Positions 1 through 5,570 of a DNA stretch of 10,989 nucleotides are shown piece by piece. The DNA lies in NCBI GenBank assembly GCA_030603465.1, contig JAUVXT010000072.1, positions 1-10,989 on the forward strand. Direction: 5' to 3'. A program made the position numbers and the translations under genes. The notes beneath the pieces were generated by a model. That model was given only the letters and a program-made list of their open reading frames with translations, did not search any database and was not told where the DNA came from. Every line of letters starts with the position of its first letter. Within the stretch, counting starts at the first letter, position 1. The DNA comes from Deltaproteobacteria bacterium (GTDB lineage: Bacteria > Desulfobacterota > Syntrophia > Syntrophales > UBA2210).

Positions 1-1
1 C

Positions 2-169
2 GCCTTCAATGAATTTCCCGGTTCAGGCTTCAAGACACCCGCCCGGGAAAGGATAGACGCCTTCCGCAATATATTGATAAAGCATAATTACACGGCCGTC
101 ACCCGTGCAAGCAAGGGAAGGGATATTTTGGCGGCCTGTGGTCAACTCAGCGGGATGGCAGTGGCCTGA
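2..169 (+). CDS. rlmN: 23S rRNA (adenine-C2)-methyltransferase RlmN, C-terminal fragment
   Basis: This is the last 55 codons of a gene that begins before the window; it ends at TGA 167-169. The visible tail has the RlmN C-terminal pattern: FNEFPGS near its start, a TAVTRASKGRDI stretch, then AACGQL. In the family, the cysteine of AACGQL is the one transiently methylated during radical-SAM methylation of A2503 of 23S rRNA (and A37 of some tRNAs). The catalytic CxxxCxxC cluster lies upstream and cannot be seen. The gene converges on aroE, with 159 bp between them holding a palindromic repeat. The identification is firm for a fragment because the AACGQL ending is distinctive. Confidence 0.9.
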   Translation, partial: AFNEFPGSGFKTPARERIDAFRNILIKHNYTAVTRASKGRDILAACGQLSGMAVA

Positions 170-195
170 TAATGACCGTTACACAACTGCCGTCA

Positions 196-310
196 TTTGT
201 CATTTCGACCGCAGGGAGAAATCCTTGTTTTAATCGAAGAGAGAAATCTTGTTTTCAGCAGGTCTGTATTATTAAGATTTTTCGTCGCTTATGCTCCTCG
301 AAATGACAAA
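196..310. repeat. Palindromic intergenic repeat with 13-bp perfect terminal inverted repeats
   Basis: TTTGTCATTTCGA at 196-208 is exactly complementary to TCGAAATGACAAA at 298-310. Inside are two near-copies of GAGAAATC-TTGTTTT (216-231 and 241-255) and an AAGATTTTTC segment (274-283) that can pair back with them. There is no open reading frame. This has the shape of a small non-autonomous palindromic element (REP or MITE-like) between two convergent genes, and its transcript could fold and help end transcription from rlmN or aroE. From memory, intergenic repeats with CATTTCGA-type ends and GAGAAATC interiors are common in several bacterial phyla. I infer membership and have not compared copies. 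Confidence 0.7.
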
Positions 311-328
311 GTTTAAAGCTCGGATATT

Positions 329-1132
329 CTACAGCTCCCCGTAGACCGCCTTTTTCATGACATCAATCGGCGCCTTCATCCCCGTCCACAACTCAAATTG
401 GAAAGCGCCCTGATACACCAGCATGGCAACACCATCTATGGTTTCGCACCCCATGGCCTCGGCTGTTTTTAATAGACGGGTCTTTACCGGATTGTAAACG
501 ATGTCCATGATCACCATTCCCATGTCAAGCATCTCTTCTTTCACCGGTATTTCATTAGCATGGGGGGACATTCCCACAGATGTCGTGTTGATCAGAATCG
601 GGGCGTCGATCTTTTTTATATCCGACAAAGGGTGAAATTCCGCCCCCAGTTCGCGTGCCAGGCGTTCTCCCTTTTCGACGGTACGATTTACAATGGTAAC
701 GCGCGCCCCTTCGGAAATAACACCAAAACCAACGGCACGGGCGGAACCGCCGGCGCCAAGAATTACGACATCCCTGTCCCTGACAACTGTTTTTTCCGTC
801 AATGCCTTCACAGCTCCCAGGCCATCGGAATTATAGCCCTTCAGCACGCCATCACGGTTTATCACCGTATTCACCGCCCCGATCCGCCTTGCCTGTTCAT
901 CCACATCGTCCAAAAAATCAATAACCGACACTTTGTGCGGTATGGTTACGCTGACACCCTTAATCCCCAACGCCCTTATTCCATTGACCGCCGTTCCTAT
1001 ATCAATCACCTTAAATGCCAGATATGTGCCATTGTAACCGACAGCGGAAAAAGCGCTGTTATGCATTACGGGGCTCAAACTGTGGCCTACGGGATTGCCG
1101 AATATGCCGTAAAGGGATGTTGTCGAATTCAC
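329..1132 (-). CDS. aroE: Shikimate dehydrogenase (NADP+)
   Basis: AroE reduces 3-dehydroshikimate to shikimate with NADPH in the cytoplasmic shikimate pathway. The 267-residue product has the usual family length. Near the N-terminus GNPVGHSLSP carries the S-x-S shikimate-binding serines. VTIPHK supplies the catalytic lysine, and GYNSDG holds the catalytic aspartate (most relatives have N-T-D, here N-S-D). GAGGSARA is the dinucleotide-binding turn, followed by NRT of the NADP site. VYQGAFQFELW near the end is the usual C-terminal substrate-site helix. The start is GTG at 1132, preceded by GAGGAGG with a 5-nt gap, so the non-ATG start is well supported. It follows aroQ by 21 bp and is very likely cotranscribed with it. 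The stop is TAG. Confidence 0.96.
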   Translation of the reverse strand: MNSTTSLYGIFGNPVGHSLSPVMHNSAFSAVGYNGTYLAFKVIDIGTAVNGIRALGIKGVSVTIPHKVSVIDFLDDVDEQARRIGAVNTVINRDGVLKGYNSDGLGAVKALTEKTVVRDRDVVILGAGGSARAVGFGVISEGARVTIVNRTVEKGERLARELGAEFHPLSDIKKIDAPILINTTSVGMSPHANEIPVKEEMLDMGMVIMDIVYNPVKTRLLKTAEAMGCETIDGVAMLVYQGAFQFELWTGMKAPIDVMKKAVYGEL

Positions 1133-1153
1133 TCCGACCTCCTCATAAGAGTA

Positions 1154-1597
1154 TTATTGATTATCCTTGATAAGTTCCCACGCCGCCCTCAGTCCCAGGA
1201 GGTAGCTCTCCACACCAAATCCGGCAATCTGTTCTTTTGCCATGGATGCAATGACAGAGAACTGCCTGAACTCCTCTCTGGCATGGATATCGGATATATG
1301 AACCTCGATGACCGGAACATTCAATATTTCCAGCGCGTCCCTGATAGCATAACTGTAATGGGTCCAGGCACCCGGATTAATCACAACGGAATCGACTTCT
1401 TCGTGGGCCTGTTGAATCTTTTCCACCATCTCCCCTTCGTGGTTGGTCTGAAAACATTCGACCTCAAATCCCAGTTCCGCAGCCAGTTCCCCTATTTTTT
1501 CATTGATCTCTTCCAGAGTTATGGTGCCGTACTGCGCGGGATCGCGTTTACCGAACATGTTGAGGTTAACTCCGTGTAGGACCAGTACCCTTTTCAT
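1154..1597 (-). CDS. aroQ: 3-dehydroquinate dehydratase, type II
   Basis: The type II enzyme dehydrates 3-dehydroquinate to 3-dehydroshikimate, the substrate of the AroE encoded just downstream. The 147-residue length matches the dodecameric AroQ family. Visible motifs are LHGVNLNMFGKRDP with the catalytic tyrosine in AQYGT, then TNHEGE, NPGAWTHYSYAIRDAL (substrate Asn and the catalytic His region), and EVHISDIHAREEFR. Several positions differ from the commonest form: GVNLN for GPNLN, SDIH for SNIH, and GAWTH for GAYTH. The catalytic Tyr and His are kept, so I expect activity. ATG 1597 is preceded by GGAGAGG about 6 nt away. It is the first gene of the aroQ-aroE pair and is divergent from the Nudix gene. 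Confidence 0.96.
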   Translation of the reverse strand: MKRVLVLHGVNLNMFGKRDPAQYGTITLEEINEKIGELAAELGFEVECFQTNHEGEMVEKIQQAHEEVDSVVINPGAWTHYSYAIRDALEILNVPVIEVHISDIHAREEFRQFSVIASMAKEQIAGFGVESYLLGLRAAWELIKDNQ

Positions 1598-1639
1598 TGC
1601 ATCCTCTCCGGTTTTTTATTTATTGGCAATCACATCATT

Positions 1640-1825
1640 GTTCTTTCGTAAAAACGTTTTCGTCTCAGAAGCATACTAAAGTCTTCGCCTAAAGGCGAGT
1701 GTTTTTCACACAGAGCATACAGACATGCCTGCCACCCCTGAAAGGAAGAGAGGGACACTCCCTGAATCCCGCCGCAACCGCCCGGGATTTTTCTCACTGG
1801 CATAGATTCATAAAAGGGGATATAT
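1640..1825. other. Structured intergenic element of unknown kind (four consecutive hairpins)
   Basis: The 261 bp between aroQ and the Nudix gene hold a run of potential hairpins. They are TCGCC/GGCGA with loop TAAA (1685-1698, followed by TGTTTTTC), CAG-A-GCAT/ATGC-CTG with one bulged A (1711-1731), AGGGA/TCCCT with loop CAC (1751-1763), and AATCCCG/CGGGATT with an 11-nt loop (1765-1789, followed by TTTC). TTCGTAAAA (1646-1654) and TTCATAAAA (1807-1815) form an imperfect direct repeat around them. On the plus strand the last hairpin followed by T residues resembles an intrinsic terminator or attenuator in the Nudix leader. On the minus strand the same stretch would be the aroQ leader. I do not match it to any riboswitch class. 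A dispersed repeat is equally possible. Confidence 0.45.
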
Positions 1826-1858
1826 GTATACAAAGAACTGCCTGAGAAAGGAATTACA

Positions 1859-2416
1859 ATGCCCGTTACAATAGATTCACGTGAGGAGATTTTTAAGGGA
1901 AAGGCATTACAACTGAATCACGAAAGGGTAACTCTCGAAAATGGTGTGAAAACGGAATATGAGATATTGATCTTCCCCGGCGCCTCGGTCATAGTCCCCC
2001 TTCCGGACAGAGAAACTGTTCTTCTCCTCAGGCAGTACAGACACGCCACCGGCGGAGACATATGGGAGATCCCGGCGGGAACTTTCGATGCCGGTGAGAA
2101 ACCCCTCGAATGCGCAAAGCGGGAGTTACCTGAAGAAACCGGATATTCTGCTTCAAAATGGCACCGTCTCGGGGAAATCATTCCTATTCCGGGACATTCA
2201 AATAAGCGTGTTCATCTCTTTCTCGCAATGGATCTCGAAAAAACTGAGCAGAATCTGGACATAGATGAAATCGTGCACGTCGAGAAAGTGCGCTTTGACG
2301 ATGCCATTACCATGATTCTCGACGGCAGGATTATGGACGCAAAGTCGATATGCGCCCTCTTTATGGCACAACGTTTCCTTGCTTCACAAGAAGGGCCACT
2401 ACAGATGTATTTTTGA
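1859..2416 (+). CDS. Nudix hydrolase, ADP-ribose pyrophosphatase type
   Basis: This 185-residue cytoplasmic enzyme should hydrolyse ADP-ribose or a related nucleoside diphosphate derivative to AMP plus a sugar phosphate, using Mg2+. A complete Nudix box runs from G74 to Y96: G-x5-E-x7-R-E-L-P-E-E-T-G-Y, with E92 and E93 as metal ligands. WEIPAG just before it and LLLRQYRHA (residues 56-63) are characteristic of the ADP-ribose pyrophosphatase (NudF-like) branch, as is the preceding half-domain with VIVPLPDRETVLLL. ATG 1859 has AAAGGA upstream at about 8 nt. The gene is divergent from aroQ and stands 86 bp before cueP, which appears to have its own -10 box. Exact substrate cannot be told from sequence. 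Confidence 0.9.
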   Translation: MPVTIDSREEIFKGKALQLNHERVTLENGVKTEYEILIFPGASVIVPLPDRETVLLLRQYRHATGGDIWEIPAGTFDAGEKPLECAKRELPEETGYSASKWHRLGEIIPIPGHSNKRVHLFLAMDLEKTEQNLDIDEIVHVEKVRFDDAITMILDGRIMDAKSICALFMAQRFLASQEGPLQMYF

Positions 2417-2463
2417 CATGCCCTTCTGAAAGAAATAGTGATGCACAAAAGATTTAAATGTAT

Positions 2464-2469
2464 TATAAT
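2464..2469 (+). promoter_or_regulatory. Candidate -10 box for cueP (TATAAT)
   Basis: A perfect TATAAT lies 33 bp before the GTG start of cueP. No good -35 box is present at 16-18 bp (TGCACA at 2442-2447 is the nearest), as would be usual for an activator-dependent promoter. The box lies inside the 5' extension that would be coding if the ATG at 2458 were used, which argues for the GTG at 2503 as the true start. Confidence 0.4.
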
Positions 2470-2502
2470 GTGTCAAACGTAAAGACAATAAGGAGCAGTC
2501 AA

Positions 2503-3048
2503 GTGAAATCACCAAGAAGATATCTTTTTCTGCTTATTGGTGTCACCCTTCTCTTTCAGGCATGCACAAGCCAGAATGAGGGAGAATCACCAAAGGCCGC
2601 ATTGACGAATCTTGACGCTATGCAGGCCATGGCTCTTGCCAATGAGTGGAAGTGGTCCCACAAGGATATAAAGAGCTATGTCACTCCTCGTGAGATAGTA
2701 TTTCAATTCTCAGATAAAACGAAACACAGCGTACCTCTTCTCGAGGATAAAATGGTTGTCGCCATAGCGCCCTATGAAAAACAGACGCATACATGATCAA
2801 CGCATTCAATGTCCTCCTGTCAGGGGGAATTGGCCGAAAAAGAGTTTAACGTACATGCCGTTGATGAAAACGGAAAGGTTCTCTTCGATGGAACGGCAAC
2901 CACCATGCGAAACGGCTTTTTTGAGCTCTGGCTGCCCAGAAATCGTAATGTCATGGTAACCATTGAGCGATCTGGTTTAACAGCCAGTGATGTGATTAAA
3001 ACGTTGTCAGATAGTAAGACCTGCATAACTACCTTTCAACTGCAATAA
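2503..3048 (+). CDS. cueP: CueP-family periplasmic copper-binding lipoprotein, probable selenoprotein (Sec98 encoded by TGA 2794-2796)
   Basis: CueP is a periplasmic copper-binding protein; in Salmonella it buffers copper and supplies it to periplasmic superoxide dismutase. This gene is open from GTG 2503 to TAA 3046-3048 except for one TGA at 2794-2796. Upstream and downstream parts are in the same frame, with no insertion or deletion. Read through, the product has 181 residues against 179 for Salmonella CueP. The TGA falls at residue 98 in APYEKQTHT-U-STHSMSSCQGEL, where relatives have Cys. The other core cysteines are C106 and C174, so spacings of 8 and 68 match Salmonella C96/C104/C172 as I remember them. 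ELWLPR and TCITT-QLQ are further family signatures. GTG is chosen because AAGGAG stands 8 nt before it. Residues 1-20 form a KSPRR-plus-hydrophobic signal peptide ending LFQA-C21, a slightly atypical lipobox, so a membrane-anchored lipoprotein is likely. Ordinary annotation would give two fragments. The alternative is a recent nonsense mutation. Confidence 0.87.
2794..2796 (+). other. In-frame TGA, proposed selenocysteine codon
   Basis: It is the only interruption of the 182-codon cueP frame and stands at the first conserved metal-site cysteine of the family. It is flanked by family-conserved QTH upstream and by SSCQGE eight residues downstream. TGA is a normal terminator for rlmN, the Nudix gene and rph here, so only local recoding can explain read-through. 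Confidence 0.82.
2807..2832 (+). promoter_or_regulatory. Candidate bacterial SECIS element
   Basis: The RNA folds as CAAU, a bulged G (2811), UCCUCC, apical loop UGUCA (2818-2822), GGGGGA, AUUG. That is 10 pairs, one of them a U-G wobble (2815-2825), around one bulge. U2818 and A2822 could close the loop to GUC. The stem starts 10 nt after the UGA, and the loop G is the 23rd nucleotide after it. Bacterial SECIS hairpins read by SelB lie directly downstream of the UGA and carry a bulge and a G (often GU) in the loop; E. coli fdhF has its loop at nearly the same distance. The same bases also encode conserved Ser-Cys-Gln-Gly-Glu. Confidence 0.78.
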
Positions 3049-3056
3049 AAAGAAAC

Positions 3057-3079
3057 AGGGACTCCTCTCTTAAGTCCCT
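3057..3079 (-). terminator. Intrinsic terminator-like hairpin between convergent units
   Basis: AGGGACT (3057-3063) pairs perfectly with AGTCCCT (3073-3079) across a 9-nt loop. Read on the minus strand, the hairpin is followed by GTTTCTTTTT, so it fits best as the end of the amidase-rph-rdgB-tRNA-Pro transcript. It also lies 8 bp after the cueP stop codon and could stall plus-strand transcription, although no T-run follows on that side. Confidence 0.6.
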
Positions 3080-3368
3080 ACTCCATGCATGACAGGCATA
3101 CGGCTTTCATCAACAGCGAGATTAAAAAGATAGATCCAGCTTGACTCCGGGAAAACAAAAGACAATTGCAGGCAAGATTTGATCAATTCTCCCACCCTTA
3201 TCTCAATTTAAGACCCGTAACGCGTAGAAGCCGTTGGGAAAAGCGGTAAAAGAATCATTGACGAACGGAGCAGCTTAAAACTAACCCTCAAAGAGGACTG
3301 ACTGTCAGTAGATCTATTAATTTTCACAATTGATCATTAGAATAGCAGTCTCATGACAAGACAAAAAT
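3080..3368. other. Gene-free stretch downstream of tRNA-Pro
   Basis: About 290 bp lie between the convergent hairpin and the tRNA-Pro gene. I see no reading frame with a credible ribosome site, no further tRNA and no repeat longer than a few bases. ACTGAC/GTCAGT at 3299-3311 is a short palindrome without context. This is probably the 3' trailer of the tRNA operon, carried until the hairpin at 3057-3079. Confidence 0.5.
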
Positions 3369-3445
3369 TGGTCGGGGCGGCAGGATTTGAACCTGCGACT
3401 CCCTGCTCCCAAAGCAGGTGCGCTACCAGGCTGCGCCACGCCCCG
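3369..3445 (-). tRNA. tRNA-Pro (anticodon UGG)
   Basis: The minus strand folds as a full cloverleaf. The acceptor strands are CGGGGCG (3445-3439) and CGCCCCG (3379-3373), with discriminator A and an encoded CCA at 3371-3369. The D arm contains AGCCTGGTAGCGC. The anticodon stem CCTGC/GCAGG encloses TTTGGGA, giving anticodon UGG (plus-strand bases 3409-3411). The T loop is GTTCAAATC. UGG reads CCA and, by wobble, other proline codons. The gene starts 15 bp after the rdgB stop, so it is probably the last gene of the amidase-rph-rdgB operon and must be cut out of an mRNA. RNase PH, encoded two genes upstream, is a tRNA 3'-trailer trimming enzyme. Confidence 0.97.
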
Positions 3446-3460
3446 ACACACACGGAGCTT

Positions 3461-4063
3461 CTAAATCAGGATATCTCCTGTTGCAAGGCTTTTTTTCAGT
3501 TTTTTAAATGCCTCTGCGCGGTGGCTTATACTATTTTTTACTTCCGGACTTAGTTGGGCAACTGTACATCCGAACCGGGGCACAATAAATACAGGATCAT
3601 ATCCAAAGCCTTCCCCACCTTTGGGTTCAAAGCCGATTATCCCTTTCAGTTTTCCTTCGAAGTAATCGTAGTTTCCATCCGGACGGTAGAGTACCAGCAC
3701 ACACCTGAATGCCGCGTCTCTTTTCTCTATCGGTATATCCTTCAATTCCGCCAGAAGCTTTTCGTTATTTTTTTTATCGGTAGCGTCCTTTCCGGAATAT
3801 CTCGCAGAATGGATTCCCGGTCTTCCCCCGAGACTCTCAACTTCCAGCCCCGAATCGTCGGCAATCACAGTCCGCCCCGTGTATTTTGAAATAGACTGCG
3901 CCTTTTTCAGCGCATTTTCAAAAAAAGTGTCTCCGTCCTCTTCTATCTCAGGAACGTCGGAATAGTCAGAGAGCGATAAAATCTCTATATCGCTCTCCTC
4001 AAGTAATGCGTTAACCTCTTTGATTTTTCCCTTGTTTTTTGAGGCAAATACTATTTTTGTCAG
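3461..4063 (-). CDS. rdgB: XTP/dITP diphosphatase (RdgB/HAM1 family), CTG start
   Basis: RdgB hydrolyses non-canonical purine triphosphates (XTP, dITP, ITP) to monophosphate and pyrophosphate, keeping deaminated bases out of DNA and RNA. The full product is 200 residues, close to the 197 of E. coli. Motifs are T-K-I-V-F-A-S-K-N-K-G-K at the N-terminus (substrate loop), EEDGDTFFENA (residues 41-51, metal site), DDSGLEVESLGG (69-80), FGYDPVF and SHRAEAFKKL near the C-terminus. A simple ATG/GTG/TTG search finds a start only at codon 66 (GTG 3868), which would cut away the N-terminal half of the active site. The reading frame continues back to CTG 4063, overlapping the rph stop as CTGA, with GGGGGA 6 nt upstream. 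CTG is rare, and ATT 4069 is the other in-frame candidate. It lies between rph and tRNA-Pro. Confidence 0.93.
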   Translation of the reverse strand: MTKIVFASKNKGKIKEVNALLEESDIEILSLSDYSDVPEIEEDGDTFFENALKKAQSISKYTGRTVIADDSGLEVESLGGRPGIHSARYSGKDATDKKNNEKLLAELKDIPIEKRDAAFRCVLVLYRPDGNYDYFEGKLKGIIGFEPKGGEGFGYDPVFIVPRFGCTVAQLSPEVKNSISHRAEAFKKLKKSLATGDILI

Positions 4064-4782
4064 CTCAATTCCCCCAATATTTCCATCTGTTTACTTGTAA
4101 GGTCGCCTATCCCTTTCGTTGCAACATCCAGCATCTGATTCATAAGGTCACGACTGAAAGGTGTTCCTTCCGCCGTTCCCTGGATCTCTACCATATCTCC
4201 TCCGCCTGTCATGACAAAGTTCATATCCACTTCGGCGCCGGAGTCTTCTGCATAATCCAGGTCAAGAAATATGGAATCTCCCACCAGTCCCACACTGATT
4301 GCCGCCACATAGTCCCTGATAGGGAATACATCCACAATTCCTTCATTTTTCATCTTTCTGAATGCGTCCACCAGAGCGATAAAGCTGCCCGTTATGGATG
4401 CCGTGCGTGTTCCTCCGTCGGCCTGGATCACATCGCAGTCTATATACACGGTCCTTTCGCCAAAGATGTCCAGGTTCGTTACAGCGCGAAGGGACCTCCC
4501 TATCAATCTCTGGATTTCATGAGTCCTGCCACCCACCCTTCCACGAACAGATTCTCTTGAAATCCTGTCCGGGGTAGACATGGGCAGCATGGCATACTCC
4601 GCGGTAAGCCATCCCTTTCCCGAATCTTTCAAAAAGCCGGGAACCCTGTTTTCCAGCGTAGCGGTACATAAAACCCTGGTTTTCCCCATTTCGATCAGGG
4701 CAGATCCCGTTGCATTCTGCAGAAAATCCCTCGTTATCTTGACTTCCCGTATTTCATCCCATTTGCGTCCAGCTCTTTTCAT
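4060..4782 (-). CDS. rph: Ribonuclease PH
   Basis: RNase PH is a phosphate-dependent 3'-to-5' exoribonuclease that trims tRNA precursors, forming a hexameric ring in the cytoplasm. The 240-residue product (E. coli 238) shows the whole family pattern. VKITRDF and GSALIEMGKTRVLCTA are at the N-terminus, then KGWLTAEYAMLP (57-67), GRTHEIQRLIGRSLRA (85-100), DCDVIQADGGTRTASITG (115-132, phosphate and active-site region) and EVQGTAEGTPFS near the end. ATG 4782 is chosen over the upstream in-frame codon at 4806 because GGAGGAT stands 7 nt before it and relatives begin close to this point. Only 4 bp separate it from the amidase stop, and that ribosome site is the last codons of the amidase. Its own stop overlaps the rdgB start. 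Confidence 0.97.
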   Translation of the reverse strand: MKRAGRKWDEIREVKITRDFLQNATGSALIEMGKTRVLCTATLENRVPGFLKDSGKGWLTAEYAMLPMSTPDRISRESVRGRVGGRTHEIQRLIGRSLRAVTNLDIFGERTVYIDCDVIQADGGTRTASITGSFIALVDAFRKMKNEGIVDVFPIRDYVAAISVGLVGDSIFLDLDYAEDSGAEVDMNFVMTGGGDMVEIQGTAEGTPFSRDLMNQMLDVATKGIGDLTSKQMEILGELS

Positions 4783-4786
4783 AAAA

Positions 4787-5494
4787 CTATCCTCCGGATG
4801 TGGCAAAATGCTCTCTTATACTCTTTACGAGGGCATTCGCGATCTCCTTTTGCGTCTCTTTACTCGTCAATTTCTTTTTATTCTTGATGTTCGTGGCAAA
4901 ACCCAATTCTATAGCCACTGACGGCATTGTCAATCCCTCGTACACAAGGAAAGGCGCATCCCTGAGCCCTCTGTCCTCCCGGGGGAATACCTTGCTAAAA
5001 TTCCTTTGAAAAATCTGAGCGAAGCGAACACTGTCATTGAGATATTGGTTGCGAACCATATCCTTCACGATCTCATTTGAATTTTCCTTTTTTGCGGAGG
5101 GCTTTTTAAATCCGGAAAAATAAATTTCATAACCGCTCGACTTATTTCCGAAACCGGCATTGACATGGATGCTGACAAAGAGATCGGCCTTCGCATTTTT
5201 TGCGGTTTCTGTTCTCTTTTCGATTGTCACGCTGATATCTTTAGATCTTGTAAGCCGCGCCTTTATGCTCCTTATCTTACCCAGTCTCTCCTCCATCAGT
5301 TTTCCTATTGCCAGTGTCAGATCCTTTTCATAGGTGTTCCGGGATAACTTTACTCCCATATCCGTCCCCCCATGAGCCGGGTCGATGATTACTACGTTTT
5401 TCCCCTCTGCTCCAACGGCCGGATTGGAACCGGCAAACAAAGAAACAATCAATAAAGTAAATATGAATGATTTTTTCGTTAAACAAATACCCAT
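4787..5494 (-). CDS. N-acetylmuramoyl-L-alanine amidase (Amidase_3, AmiC type), exported
   Basis: This zinc amidase would cut the bond between N-acetylmuramic acid and L-Ala in periplasmic peptidoglycan, as in daughter-cell separation or wall turnover. Residues 1-29 form a signal peptide (KK, then a hydrophobic FIFTLLIVSLFAG core, cleavage near AVGA/E). The mature 206 residues are one Amidase_3 domain: VVIIDPAHGG (H41), E56 in NTYEKDL, SIHVNA (H110) as zinc ligands, and AIELGFATN (E196) as the catalytic glutamate. There is no AMIN or LysM targeting domain, so it is a minimal form; 235 residues is short for AmiC but normal for single-domain members. ATG 5494 follows AGGGA at about 9 nt. It heads the amidase-rph-rdgB-tRNA-Pro operon. 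Its last codons (TCC-GGA-GGA-TAG) double as the rph ribosome site. Confidence 0.93.
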   Translation of the reverse strand: MGICLTKKSFIFTLLIVSLFAGSNPAVGAEGKNVVIIDPAHGGTDMGVKLSRNTYEKDLTLAIGKLMEERLGKIRSIKARLTRSKDISVTIEKRTETAKNAKADLFVSIHVNAGFGNKSSGYEIYFSGFKKPSAKKENSNEIVKDMVRNQYLNDSVRFAQIFQRNFSKVFPREDRGLRDAPFLVYEGLTMPSVAIELGFATNIKNKKKLTSKETQKEIANALVKSIREHFATSGG

Positions 5495-5518
5495 TTCCGT
5501 TTATCCCTGCATATTTTT

Positions 5519-5545
5519 TATATTAAAAGCTCAAGTTTTAATATA
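5519..5545. promoter_or_regulatory. Perfect 10-bp-arm palindrome over the amidase promoter, candidate operator
   Basis: TATATTAAAA (5519-5528) and TTTTAATATA (5536-5545) are perfect inverted repeats around GCTCAAG. The right arm contains the -10 box of the minus-strand promoter at 5540-5567. A dimeric repressor bound here would block that promoter. As RNA the hairpin is AT-rich and has no T-run behind it on the minus strand, so a relA terminator is less likely. The regulator is unknown. Confidence 0.5.
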
Positions 5546-5567
5546 GTACTCCCATATCAACTGTCAA
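5540..5567 (-). promoter_or_regulatory. Sigma-70 type promoter for the amidase-rph-rdgB-tRNA-Pro operon
   Basis: On the minus strand a consensus TTGACA (5567-5562) is followed after 16 bp by TATATT (5545-5540), 46 bp before the amidase ATG. It stands just downstream of the relA stop codon, which suggests a separate transcript from ispG-proS-relA. Confidence 0.7.
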
Positions 5568-5570
5568 TAT

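Noticed and set aside
560..1579. Long plus-strand frame of 339 codons
   Set aside because: It is antisense to aroE and aroQ, both of which have complete catalytic motifs; its translation has no recognisable pattern.
1711..1815. Cobalamin or other known riboswitch before the Nudix gene
   Set aside because: I compared it from memory with the conserved B12-box, the c-di-GMP (GEMM) and fluoride signatures, and the essential core bases are not there.
1630..1833. 67-residue minus-strand frame between aroQ and the Nudix gene
   Set aside because: It shows no ribosome site of note, no recognisable domain and lies across strong hairpins; I treat it as chance coding in a structured or repeated element.
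2503..3048. Reading the cueP locus as two separate genes or as a frameshifted pseudogene
   Set aside because: Both parts are in one frame (2794 and 2809 differ by 15), the cysteine spacing across the TGA equals that of the intact family, and the downstream ATG 2809 has no good ribosome site and would omit the signal peptide. A plain nonsense mutation stays possible but does not explain the hairpin.
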